Assembly (NCBI GenBank): GCA_009760885.1
Contig: CM019697.1
Coordinates: 30,744,710 to 30,808,709, forward strand
DNA length: 64,000 nucleotides
Direction: 5' to 3'
Origin: Achatina immaculata
Lineage: Eukaryota > Mollusca > Gastropoda > Stylommatophora > Achatinidae
Below the pieces are notes generated by a model that saw only the letters and a list, made by a program, of their open reading frames with translations, did not search any database and was not told where the DNA came from. The stretch's first letter is position 1. Each line of letters opens with the position of its first letter. The position numbers and the translations under genes were made by a program. This document shows, in pieces, positions 34,766-46,295 of the stretch.

Positions 34766-35280
34766 ATTGATATTAATACGTCTCTTTCTTTCTTTCTTTT
34801 AGTTTAGCGTAAAGATAGGATGTCGAACGTGGTCAAGGTCTAGTAAGATAAGAGCCCAGCGAGTACATTTGTTAGGCACTAATGTCAAGCAGTTAATAGT
34901 GTCAATTTTAAAATTATGAAAATGATAAAGATTCATGACAATCTTTGTTGCTTTCTGCAGCTAAGCCCTTCACTTTCTGCAGCTAAGCCCTTCACTTTCT
35001 GCAGTCCCCTCCCCCTCACCCACAGAGCATAGCCACGTCCCGGCCGTCGTGAACGACCGAGAAAGAAGTCTAGAAAACATGTGAATGTGACGGGGAAAAT
35101 CAGAATGAATCTGGATGAGATGGAGATAGCCTGGTTCTTTGGCAACATCTCAGGGTGCCTAGAAGGAATTAGAAGGGGTACCGGTATTGCCCAGGTAGAC
35201 AGGGTGCGTAATAAAACCTATCTATCCGGTATTGCCAAAGTAGACAGGGTGCGTAATAAAACCTATCTATTTGTAAAAAC
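34766..35280. repeat. Small tandem duplications
   Basis: A 22-bp unit (ctttctgcagctaagccctt) occurs about 2.5 times at 34950-35003. A 45-46-bp unit with 'gtagacagggtgcgtaataa' occurs twice at 35184-35273. A short 'ttctttctttct' lies near 34786. Confidence 0.8.
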
Positions 35281-36120
35281 ATGTTAATGAAGAAGGCAAC
35301 ATCAGATAAACGCAGAGGATTACAATGACTCTTGACACAGTGCTGGAGGACCTCGACTTTGCGGACGATATTTGTCTACTATCAAGCAGCCACAAAGATA
35401 TGCAAGATAAAATAAACAAGCTAACAAGAATGTAAACAGCATAGGATTAAAAATCAACGTAGGAAAGACAAAGTTAATGAAGCAAAATGCGAACAACAGA
35501 AATGTACTCAAAGTAGATAGCAAGTTAGTGGAGGAGGTCAACAAATTTGTATATCTTGGCAATAGAGTATTAGAAAATGGAGACAGCACAGAGGACATCA
35601 ACAACAAACTTACTAGAGCAAACCAGGCTTTTGCAATGCTGTAGACTATATGGAAATCTAAAAAAAACCTAAACATGAAGACGAAAATCAGGATATTTAA
35701 GAGTAATGTTCTAAGTGTAGCACTCTATGGAAGTGAATGTTGGAAAATCACCAAAACCATCAAAACAAGCTGATGTTTACGAAGAATTAGAAAAATATTT
35801 TGACCAAACACCATAAGAAATAACATCTTGTTGGCAGGAATGCAGATGAAGCCACTGACAGCAATTATTGAGGAAATAACGCTGGCGATGGTTGGGACAT
35901 GTGCTCCTAATGACTGACGACTCACTACCAAAAATAGCACTAATATGGACATCACAGGCGAAAAGAAGTAAGGGTAGACCAAAAGAGACATGGAGAAGAA
36001 CAACAGAGAGGATGCTGAGCAATAGAAGGCTCACCTGGGCAAGAGCGTTTAAAAAAAAGGCAAAGGACAGACGTTTGTGGAAACCCCTTGCAGAAGCCCC
36101 ATGTGTCTTGGGCACTTAAG

Positions 36121-36121
<1 letters not shown>
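35281..36121 (+). mobile_element. LINE family C, 5'-truncated copy
   Basis: Begins in the fingers-palm region ('ttaatgaagaaggcaacatc', encoding LMKKATSDKR), then 'VLEDLDFADDICLLSS' with an intact FADD, 'VYLGNRVLENGDSTEDINNK' and the 3' terminus 'gggcacttaagg'. Stops and frameshifts break it. It runs into a mixed (GT)n(GA)n tail at 36121-36178, where family C normally has (AG)n. Confidence 0.88.
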
Positions 36122-36181
<60 letters not shown>

Positions 36182-36182
<1 letters not shown>

Positions 36183-37802
36183 TATTTGTAAATACAGCAG
36201 CAGAAGAAAATATCAATTATGCACGTACATTAGAAAGTCCTAGCACGACTTCACTCTGTTTTGGTTTTGAATATTAGAATCTTTTGTGTTCAGAAACTAA
36301 TTTCTATGTGACAGTTAGAATCGTCTGAAGTTTGAAACTTTTAATTTTTCTCAAAACGAAGAAGATGATGTGGCAGCTTAGTTATTTTAATTACGTGAAA
36401 ATCTTACGTAAGTACATTTTAGGTTTCGTTCCGCTGTGCTGTTTCGATGATCCATCTAGTAACAGCTTGGATTTTGAAATGTGCTAGTCTGGCTGGTGTC
36501 TGTTTATGTGTTTCGCTTAGCATCATAAGACAATTTTTCAAAGGCAGCTCTTTCATTTAATAGCATGTTTTACACAATGGCAATGTATGTTTGCCAATTT
36601 TGAGTGACAATGCAGGGTACAAAACAAATAGGCTCAAACTATCAGAACATATCGACTTTGCGGCCTCTAATGATGAAATACTGAAGAAAAATATTATGAT
36701 ATAAATTACTGGAAGAATAGGCCAACAAATTACCAAGTTCGGCGAAGTAGAGATTGTGTAAGATAAAATTTATTTCCATGAGATGTTTTTTTTCAATTAA
36801 ACTGTCGCGAAGAGGCCGGGAGTGTTTTGCTAAATGAACCAATTTATCCTAAAATAAAGCCCAAAATTAAGAAAAATTTCACTTGATAGCTCTACGAAAT
36901 TATTTATTTTCAATGAAATGCATTTTGTTCACAAATGAATGACGCGTAGTAGAAATCTGGTACTCCTGACCAAATTAAATAGAAGGAATTCAAAAGGACT
37001 GCATCCACATGCCCCCAAACTGGGGCAAATGTTTATCTTAAATGTCCATGTGGGAAAAAAAATTGTGGGTGGCTAAATTGTCTGATGTCTTTCGACTTTT
37101 AATTGCAAGATGTGATAGAAATGTACCCACAGGTTTTCATTTCTATAGCTGACAAACATTCTAATGCTCTGTTTTATATATGAAGACAAGACTTGAAATA
37201 TATTTGCCTGTCTGATTTTGTGATATTGTCATATGCGGCTGAGTCGTAAAAAATAATTATTTTAAAACTGAGGTCCAGTGAGGTCATGCGAGAATACAAT
37301 TTTGACGAACTACACAGAAAACTATACGGTCCCTTGTGAATTATTTTGCTGGAATTAGGAACAAATGAATCACTTTGAAATGTGTCTGTGTGCGTATGGG
37401 GGAGGGGGAGGCAAGGGAGGGAGGGGGAGAAGAAGTTTATTTAAAACGGCCACGTGGAGGTAAGTAAATCAATTAAAACAGACCATCGTGGCAGAGAATG
37501 CAGTTAATTTCTGTGAGCAGGGCTGCGGGTTTGATGGAAACTGTCGCACACGATTAACCAGCCAGCAACAGCATACTCAGTGTGTTGTGTCTCTTGATCC
37601 TGGATCGCCGGAAAACTGTTCGCACATTTCCATAAATAGATCGTAATGTTTGTCCACAGAAAACTCTATGAATCATTGCGCGGGGTCTCGAGAGATTATT
37701 CTCGCTTTTCAAAAATGTTTCACTAAAAGAGTTGAAATAAACCTGGAGAGGTTTTGGGGGAAGAGATAAATTATAGCATCATGTGCACAAAACTTTAATT
37801 TC
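36182..37802. other. ZCCHC24 intron 2, nothing recognised
   Basis: Unique AT-rich sequence with a G-rich patch at about 37389-37430. No coding signal. Confidence 0.5.
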
Positions 37803-38532
37803 ACTTAGAAGACTAAAGTTAGAAGACTAAAGTTAGCAGACTAAAGTTAGAAGACTAAAGTTAGCGGACTAAAGTTAGCAGACTAAAGTTAGAAGACTAA
37901 AGTTAGAAGACTTAAGTTAGAAGACTAAAGTTAGAAGACTAAAGTTAGAAGACTAAAGTTAGAAGACTAAAGTTAGAAGACTAAAGTTAGAAGACTAAAG
38001 TTAGAAGACTAAAGTTAGAAGAGTAAAGTTAGAAGACTAAAGTTAGAAGACTAAAGTTAGCAGACTAAAGTTAGAAGACTAAAGTTAGCAGACTAAAGTT
38101 AGCAGACTAAAGTTAGAAGACTAAAGTTAAAAGAGTAAAGTTAGAAGACTTAAGTTAGAAGAGTAAAGTTAGAAGACTTAAGTTAGAAGAGTAAAGTTAG
38201 AATACTTAAGTTAGAAAAGTAAAGTTAGAAGACTTAAGTTAGAAGACTAAAGTTGGAAGACTTAAGTTAGAAGAGTAAAGTTAGAAGAGTAAAGTTAGAA
38301 GACTTAAGTTAGAAGATTAAAGTTAGAAGACTTAAGTTAGAAGAGTAAAGTTAGAAGAGTAAAGTTAGAATATTTAAGTTAGAAGAGTAAAGTTAGAAGA
38401 CGTAAATTAGAAGACTAAAGTTAGAACACTTAAGTTAGAAGACTAAAGTTAGAATAGTAAAGTTAGAAGACTTAAGTTAGAATAGTAAAGTTAGAAGACT
38501 TAAGTTAGAAGACTTAAGTTAGAAGAGTAAAG
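37803..38532. repeat. 14-bp minisatellite, about 52 copies
   Basis: Unit agaagactaaagtt. The left half is mostly uniform with sporadic 'agcagact' variants. The right half alternates 'gacttaagttagaa' and 'gagtaaagttagaa', i.e. a 28-bp higher-order unit. Confidence 0.95.
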
Positions 38533-39873
38533 AGACCAAACTGCAGAGAAAATATAAAACAGTCATGCTGGCCGAACACATGCATTTTCTTTGATTTCAT
38601 ACATTTAGTACACACAAAAAAGGCAACACAGGTACAGACAAGTTTTTTTTTTCAAATGTTTCCTTAACTCAAAGTTTTTTTTTTCCGATTTATTCGTGCA
38701 CATCAACGTTTGTTGCCTGGTGAAGCAATATTTAATTTCTTGACATGTGTTCTCCATGTCTTTGGTCACCGTCCATAAAGTACCCATTATCCTTGCCTTT
38801 TTGCCTTTAAAGTTATCAGGAACTGGTAAAATGAACATTGTGTTCTTTGTATACCCCCCCACACACACACATGCTTTTAAAACATAGAGGACCTAGTTTA
38901 TACTCATTTCTGAACCTTCATTGAACTGTAGCTGGCGAAATTTGTTTCGTGATACCACAAAACACATTGGACTGTCTCTTTCAAATGTGCAAGTTTGATA
39001 CGTTACCTGTACTCTAACAATCGGCCGACACAGTGTCATAACCTTGCATATTTCTTTCTAGCATAGCATGGATTAATGCTTTTTATGAGTGCACTAATAC
39101 AGGATTAAAATTTGCTTTAAAAGTATGCTGAAAAGCAAGTATTAAAGATCAGTGAAAAAAAAATCCGGACTATATATTATCATTTATAAAATTTATCATA
39201 GTCTTTGATATTTGCTGCATTATAAATTTAGAAATTAACTGACATAATTATTACAGGTGATCTCAACTGACAACAAAGACTAATCAATGAAGAAAGAGAT
39301 GTATGCGCATTTTTCGACTGACAAGTTTGAAATCTGAACAGATGCTTGTAGCGCTCCTTTTTTTCGTGGATTTTTATTTTTAGTTACGTCGTCAGCACCC
39401 ACCTTCTTCTAAAGAACACTGAAAATGATGGATCACGAGATTTCTTTTTTCTTTAGACCAGTTACCAAATTTTCGAACCTGACACATTTGTATCAGTTTG
39501 TTTCAGATATTTCTGTTGATTTTTGTGTGTGTGTGTGTGTAGATTTACGTAGATAATTTGCTCACATACATTAAATTTGTAAATTTTGGGAGTTCAAGTA
39601 CAGGAAAATTCTAATAAACTCTCAGAGGTTCTCAGCTTTTGAAGATCGTGCAATTGCAGAGAATCTATAGTTCTAAATAGTATAATAAACTATCATAGCA
39701 TAAACAGCCACTCGAATCTGGAAAGCAACAGGAATCTAGCACATTGCTTCAGATACAGCTATTCAATTTTACAAGAAGAGGCGGGCAGGGGGAGGAGGAA
39801 GAAGAATTAAGCATAGAGGTTGTTAAATACTTTGAATTAGTGTATGGCTTAATACAGACCGTGGACTACAGAC
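38533..39873. other. ZCCHC24 intron 2, nothing recognised
   Basis: AT-rich, with a short (GT)n at about 39523-39540. No coding signal. Confidence 0.5.
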
Positions 39874-40052
39874 CAGTGGCTCCCAACCTATGGTCCGCAG
39901 CTCGTTGCTGATTAGGTAATAAGTGTCAACTATTATATAGAAACAATTAAGGATTTGTGACATTACGATGCTATATATAATATGATGATGGTTTGTAACT
40001 TATAAGTAGATGGAAAAGTAGTACTTGGATGTTAATAAGTTGGGAACCACTG
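39874..40052. mobile_element. hAT-type MITE, 179 bp
   Basis: Ends cagtggctcccaacct on the left and, in reverse complement, cagtggttcccaactt on the right. This 'CAGTGGTTCCCAA' form is characteristic of hAT terminal repeats. The candidate 8-bp duplications ctacagac and ctataacc match at only 5 positions, so the boundary is less certain. Confidence 0.6.
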
Positions 40053-40140
40053 CTATAACCCGCAAATTTCTGGCGTTCTGTCGCAGAGAAATGTCTTCTT
40101 TCGCAGAAAATGTCGGTCATTAACAGTTCTCATCTCACTA

Positions 40141-40395
<255 letters not shown>

Positions 40396-40900
40396 TTATC
40401 TGTGCAGTAATAAAGAAAGTATAGAGAAAGTGGGACAACAATTACTTGATAGGATGAGACCTACCTGGCACATTGTTTATTATGAGAACTAGAGAGGGTG
40501 ACCCAGAATTGTGAATAGTGTTATGTGGCACTAATGTGAGAGGCTAAAACACAACAAAGAGAGATAAGCCGGTGGTATTAATATGAAAGGCCATGTTAGA
40601 CTTCTCTTGCATTCGATCTGTATCTTACAGCTGTAACAAAACAACTTATTAACGGTTTTCTCGTTCGGACCACATGTCTGCCTGTACTTTCATGGACTGA
40701 ACTTTGCCAGTAATTTTATGGACTGACCTTGTTTTATTTTATAAATAATTTTATGGGGGCAGTTTTGACAGTAGTTTTACTAACAAAGTATTCACTTTTA
40801 TAACTCACAGTATTGAAACATACAGGGAAAATACAAGTTCGTGATTTGATAGTGCAAAAATAGTTTCATTACCTCAAACGTTAAATGAGATACTTTAGAG

Positions 40901-41826
40901 TTGATGATGCTGGTGATGGTAACAGTGAGATAACTGAGAGCTCATGACAATGCTGGTGATGGTAACAGTGAGATAACTGAGAGCTCATGACAATGCTGGT
41001 GATGGTAACAGTGAGATAACTGAGAGCTCATGACAATGCTGGTGATGGTAACAGTGAGATAACTGAGAGCTCATGACAATGCTGGTGATGGTAACAGTGA
41101 GATAACTGAGAGCTCATGACAATGCTGGTGATGGTAACAGTGAGATAACTGAGAGCTCATGACAATGCTGGTGATGGTAACAGTGAGATAACTGAGAGCT
41201 CATGACAATGCTGGTGATGGTAACAGTGAGATAACTGAGAGCTCATGACAATGCTGGTGATGGTAACAGTGAGATAACTGAGAGCTCATGACAATGCTGG
41301 TGATGGTAACAGTGAGATAACTGAGAGCTCATGACAATGCTGGTGATGGTAACATTGAGATAACTGAGAGCTCATGACAATGCTGGTGATGGTAACATTG
41401 AGATAACTGAGAGCTCATGACAATGCTGGTGATGGTAACATTGAGATAACTGAGAGCTCATGACAATGCTGGTGATGGTAACAGTGAGATAACTGAGAGC
41501 TCATGACAATGCTGGTGATGGTAACATTGAGATAACTGAGAGCTCATGACAATGCTGGTGATGGTAACATTGAGATAACTGAGAGCTCATGACAATGCTG
41601 GTGATGGTAACAGTGAGATAAGTGAGAGCTCATGACAATGCTAGTGATGGTAAAAGTGAGATAACTAAGAGCTCATGACAATGCTGGTGATGGTAACAGT
41701 GAGATAACTGAGATCTGATGATGATGCTGGTGATGGTAAAAGTGAGATAACTGAGATCTGATGATGATGCTGGTGATGGTAAAAGTGAGATAACTGAGAG
41801 CTCATGACAATGCTGGTGATGGTAAC
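40901..41826. repeat. 43-bp minisatellite, about 21 copies
   Basis: The unit includes 'gctcatgacaatgctggtga', 'tggtaacagtgagataactg' and 'aga'. Most copies up to 41620 are identical apart from a recurrent 'aacagtgag'/'aacattgag' switch. The last five are more diverged. It lies in ZCCHC24 intron 1. Confidence 0.96.
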
Positions 41827-42429
41827 GAATAATAATCGCAGATAACAGTGTTGTAATATGAGAGAGAAAAAGGTAAAGCATCATACCCTTAACAGTAAGT
41901 GAGCACATGAACATAACATATATACCACTTCTTCACATAGTTCCCTTGCAGGTCTTATACAGTTTCACCAGCTTATTTATTCCTTGAGTCGATAAGATTT
42001 TCGGCGTATCCTGAATATACAAGAGGTATGCACCGTTTCTAAGAAGTGAACCTGCGGTAGAGTCTCTTTAAGTGGCACTGTGAGGGGAACGAGGAAGATA
42101 TTCAAATCCTAACTGTTGCATTGTCTCCTTTGCTGTGGCCACTGCATGGGGCATGCTTTGCCATGGTGCAAGAAAACTATTTTTTGACAACATTCCTCTT
42201 CTTTCTCCTACCATTTGCAGGCTTCAGTTTCTCTAAGCATAGCAGAGTAGGCTGCTCTGGTCACTGTTTATTCCCGACATTGTCCCATAATAGGAGCCTA
42301 TATGTCCCAAAAGAAGGTCAGCGTGGAGGGGAGTTCTTTCTTTAAACAATACAATAGTTGTACCTGATACCAACAACATCCACGAAGGCTATACACCTGA
42401 AAAATTTGGAACAAAAAGACCTGAAATCT
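41827..42429. other. No gene; short dispersed segment at 42355-42430
   Basis: The block 'tccacgaaggctatacacct' and its surroundings recur, diverged, at about 44387 and 45570 ('tccatgaaggctatacattt'). Nothing else is recognisable. Confidence 0.45.
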
Positions 42430-42960
42430 TTTGACAAGACGAGTGTTTCTGCTGCGTGCTTTGTTTCTTGCATGTCGGTTTTTATTGATAGTCTGTGTCT
42501 TGTCGCCGGTGACAATCCGCTCCAGAACACCCCATCTTCTTCAAAACATTTCAGGAATTGGGTCGCAACCTCCATGAGCTGTTCCGTGTGCAGATCAGCA
42601 AAATGTTCGGGTACCCATCTTGTGTAAACTTCACAGTACGCTAAATCATCATTTACTGTGAAATGTGGGGATCCATAGCTGACAACAAAACATGTAGCAA
42701 TAGCGAACAACGTAATCCATCGTTCTTCTCCGATCAAGACTTGCGCCTTGTCGATGCGCGCTTGTGTGGACGGTGTTCACTGAAGACCAGATCGACATTC
42801 GGCTGCTACACTTGTTCTCTCTTTAAAACTTTCTACCCATTTATAAACTCTTGTTGAGTCTTTTCACAGCCTTACTAAGCTAACATCCTACGGTGAATTT
42901 CAATAGGTTTCACTCTCTCTATCCAAAGAAATTTCACTACGGTACGTTGTCAACAGTGGT
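42430..42960 (-). pseudogene. mariner transposase remnant, N-terminal to first catalytic Asp
   Basis: The minus strand reads 'VYKWVESFKERTSVAAECRS', 'IGEERWITLFAIA', 'SYGSPHFTVNDDLAYCEVYT', 'RWVPEHFADLHTEQLMEVAT' and 'QFLKCFEEDG'. After a frameshift it reads 'LERIVTGDKT', where the catalytic 'GDE' has become GDK. It resembles SETMAR-type mariners. The open frame of 131 codons here is this remnant plus unrelated sequence and is not a host gene. No terminal inverted repeats were found. Confidence 0.75.
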
Positions 42961-43264
42961 GCAGTTCCGCAGCGGAGCATCTATGTTGATTTTACTTTGG
43001 CTTCAACTAGACAACGGGCAGACATCTGCGCTGTGAGTATTCGAACTACACATCAGTCTTTGCGGGCGTGTTGTAAATGCGTCGGTTTCTATCCGTTGAG
43101 GTTACCTTGTAATTTTCACATCACCTTTACTTTTCGATTCTCTCTTGTATATATCGACTCTTGTAGAGCCCTTCTAAGTTAGGACAGTTTTAGGAAAGAT
43201 AAACTGGCTGGAGATATTTTTCAGGTGTAAGATCCAAACCGCTGCACATCTTCGTAATCATACA
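42961..43264. other. Nothing recognised
   Basis: Possibly 5' noncoding DNA of the mariner remnant; no terminal repeat seen. Confidence 0.35.
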
Positions 43265-43430
43265 TTTACCGGGTGCATGAGTGGAGAAATCGTTAGAGCT
43301 TTAGTTTCTGGTGACGGGGTGGATGGTTCGGCTGGACACCCCTCTGTAGAAGTGGGTACCTTGCTCCCTTTGAAACTGGGGAAGTAGGGACGGTAAGGCG
43401 TGATGCTGACTACGTCATCACCTAGTAGGT
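43265..43430 (+). repeat. tRNA-SINE-like fragment
   Basis: An A-box-like 'gagtggagaaatcgttagagc' region is followed by a B-box-like 'ggttcggctgg'. The body is 'gaagtgggtaccttgctccc' and 'gggacggtaaggcgtgatgc'. The body matches, diverged, that at 61.65 kb. Weak A box. Confidence 0.45.
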
Positions 43431-43535
43431 CGCCTGGCCAAGGAAAACATCGGCACTTAACACTGTATATATGGCACGATAGGCCAACCTATAGCTGCAT
43501 TCACAGAATTTTTAATGGTTTCTGTGTCCTGTGTA

Positions 43536-43536
<1 letters not shown>

Positions 43537-43591
<55 letters not shown>
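43537..43591. repeat. (GA)n microsatellite
   Basis: Near-perfect GA repeat. ORFs over it encode only Arg-Glu strings. Confidence 0.95.
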
Positions 43592-43594
<3 letters not shown>

Positions 43595-43926
43595 TACTCT
43601 GTAGCTAAACATGGCACTAAATACAAAAGACAGGTTTCAGATGCAGAGGTCAACAACTGCCCAGGATAGCGCACACAGCAATAATCCGTCTGCAAACCGC
43701 GCACTGTTGAATGAAGGTACATCGTATCACATAAATATCATAAGCCATCAAGAATGTAACTGCCGATAATCACTACAAAATTCTGCCCATTTGCCTCAAG
43801 AATACAAAGACGCCTCGGGACTCGAGAAAAGCCAAGCGAACTCTTTTGAGTTCGCCTGACATACAGCAGTAAACAGTGGGATCTTTAGTGCAAGCAGGTC
43901 TCACTCCTGGAAGAACCAGAAAGAAG

Positions 43927-45104
43927 AACAGCTTTAAATGTGAATTATTCACGCAAAATGGGTTACTCATTCAACTCCAGCTAAACAATTATGAAAGCAA
44001 AAGAAGGCAGAACAGAACATAGTATTCAATAATAAAGATTTCCCGAAAGGATTACCACAAAACGTACTTATCCATTTTTATAGCAGTGAAGAGTATATTC
44101 ATACGCATTTAGCTCACAGAATCTGTTAAAAAAGATTACAAGTTTCTCGTATAAGATTTAATTTTACATTTTTTACAAATTTTTGTGACCTGTGATTTTT
44201 TTTGGTGATAAAATCTCCATCATAATCGTCCATAATGCAACAAATCTTAATTAATTATAATAATCAGAGGTTAAAAAACACAGAAAACCAGGTAGTAGGA
44301 GGTTATGGTCCTGGGAAGCCCAGTGACAGGACACAAGCTGGTCGAATGTGCCACAGCACAATCACTGGTAGTACTTGGTACCAGCAATATCCATGAAGGC
44401 TATACATTTGGAAAAGTCCAGACAGTAAGACCCGAACCAGATAGATTTTATTATTATTAACAGAAGATTCTGAAGTGCTCTCCAGGTAGCTAAAGCAGTC
44501 ACTGGAGCAGACTGCCACACCGACTATAGATAATATTACAGTTAAGGTTAAGACTTTTAAAATAGTGACCAGAAATGCTAAACTAAATACAAATATATAT
44601 TAAAAAAGATTTTTTTAATGAAAGAGAACTTCAACACACAAGTTCAAAAATAGATATGATGATATGATAATAGATAAAAATAGATTCTTATATCTTATAT
44701 CCTTCCCGTGCCGTTAAACGTCACATAGGGTTCGACATTTTTCCTGTCTTCGGCGAATCTTTCAACCTCATCAAAGGATTTTATGCCTGTTAATTTGGCT
44801 TCTCTTAACAAGCTATCAAGTGGAACACAACAGGCCAAAGAAAAAGAGGCAGACCGCGTGAAAAATAGATTAAGGACTATTATATCAAGATTTAAATGAT
44901 AAATGGGAAACCTTAAAAGAATAATTCCACCAAGCATTAAAGGCTACAGTACCAAAGGCACAGAGACAAGCTAAGAAAAAGTGGATGACAGATGATATTG
45001 TAGAAATGATGGAGAAGAGAAGGAAGACAACGTGTGAAGAGATTAACAAAGAAATAATAAAGCGGTGCAAGGAAAAGAAAAAGAGCAGTGTGCTGAGATT
45101 GAAA
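43927..45104. repeat. Tandem segmental duplication, unit 1 (1,178 bp)
   Basis: Unit 1 starts with aacagcttta, which recurs at 45105 and 46296. The two units are nearly identical with scattered substitutions and about a 12-bp indel at 44731. Each contains unique intronic DNA, a twin-primed LINE B insertion and the 5' part of LINE H. Confidence 0.95.
44687..44860 (-). mobile_element. LINE family B, twin-primed, perfect 11-bp TSD (unit 1)
   Basis: Duplication aaaaatagatt at 44676-44686 and 44861-44871. The left part is the family B 3' end on the minus strand ('cttcccgtgccgttaaacgt'). The right part (from about 44810) is the adjacent upstream LINE segment in plus orientation ('aagctatcaagtggaacaca'). 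This is a 5' inversion. Confidence 0.93.
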
Positions 45105-46295
45105 AACAGCTTTAAATGTGAATTATTCACGCAAAATGGGTTACTCATTCAACTCCAGCTAAACAATTATGAAAGCAAAAGAAGGCAGAACAGAACATAG
45201 TATTCAATAATAAAGATTTCACAAAAGGATTACCACAAAACGTACTTATCCATTTTTATAGCAGTGAAGAGTATATTCATACGCATTTAGCTCACAGAAT
45301 CTGTTAAAAAAGATTACAAGTTTCTCGTATAAGATTTAATTTTACATTTTTTACAAATTTTTGTGACCTGTGATTTTTTTTGGTGATAAAATCTCCATCA
45401 TAATCGTCCATAATGCAACAAATCTTAATTAATTATAATAATAAGAGATTTAAAAACCACAGAAAACCAGGTAGTAGAAGATTATGGTCCTGGGAAGCCC
45501 AGTGACAGGACCCAAGCTGATCGAATGTGCCACAGCACAATCACTGGTAGTACCTGGTACCAGCAATATCCATGAAGGCTATACACTTGGAAAAGTCCAG
45601 ACAGTAAGACCCGAACCAGATAGATTTTATTATTATTAACAGAAGATTCTGAAGTGCTCTCCAGGTAGCTAAAGCAGTCCCTGGAGCAGACTGCCACACC
45701 GACTATAGATAATATTACAGTTAAGGTTAAGACTTTTAAAATAGTGACCAGAAATGCTAAACTAAATACAAATATATATTAAAAAAGATTTTTTTAATGA
45801 AAGAGAACTTCAACACACAAGTTCAAAAATAGATATGATGATATGATAATAGATAAAAATATATTCTTATATCTTATATCCTTCCCGTGCCGTTAAACGT
45901 CACATAGGGCTCGCAAAGTAGTTCGACATTTTTCCTGTCTTCGGCGAATCTTTCAACCTCATCAAAGGATTTTATGCATGTTAATTTGGCTTCTCTTAAC
46001 AAGCTATCAAGTGGAACACAACAGGCCAAAGAAAAAGAGGCAGACCGCGTGAAAAATAGATTAAGGACTATTATATCAAGATGTAAATGATAAATGGGAA
46101 ACCTTAAAAGAATAATTCCACCAAGCATTAAAGGCTACAGTACCAAAGGCACAGAGACAAGCTAAGAAAAAGTGGATGACAGATGATATTGTAGAAATGA
46201 TGGAGAAGAGAAGGAAGACAACGTGTGAAGAGATTAACAAAGAAATAATAAAGCGGTGCAAGGAAAAGAAAAAGAGCAGTGTGCTGAGATTGAAA
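45105..46295. repeat. Tandem segmental duplication, unit 2 (1,191 bp)
   Basis: Second copy of 43927-45104. Its end continues into the uninterrupted LINE H at 46296, so the original order is preserved at this side. Retains the 12 bp lost from unit 1. Confidence 0.95.
45866..46051 (-). mobile_element. LINE family B, twin-primed (unit 2 copy)
   Basis: Same insertion as 44687-44860, duplicated with its surroundings. The left target duplication has mutated to aaaaatatatt while the right stays aaaaatagatt. It encodes, on the minus strand, 'LLREAKLTCIKSFDEVERFA' and 'ELLCEPYVTFNGTGRI', the natural C-terminus of family B. Confidence 0.93.

Noticed and set aside
37803..38532. CRISPR-like regular repeat array
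   Set aside because: Units are contiguous with no spacers; eukaryotic minisatellite. The same applies to the arrays at 40.9 and 57.7 kb.
42342..42737. 131-codon minus-strand ORF with a signal-peptide-like start
   Set aside because: Its centre is mariner transposase (YGSPHF...RWVPEHF). The apparent hydrophobic N-terminus is decayed transposase, not a secreted protein.
43400..43669. 89-codon ORF with Arg-Glu repeats
   Set aside because: Driven by the (GA)n microsatellite and a SINE-like fragment; no domain.
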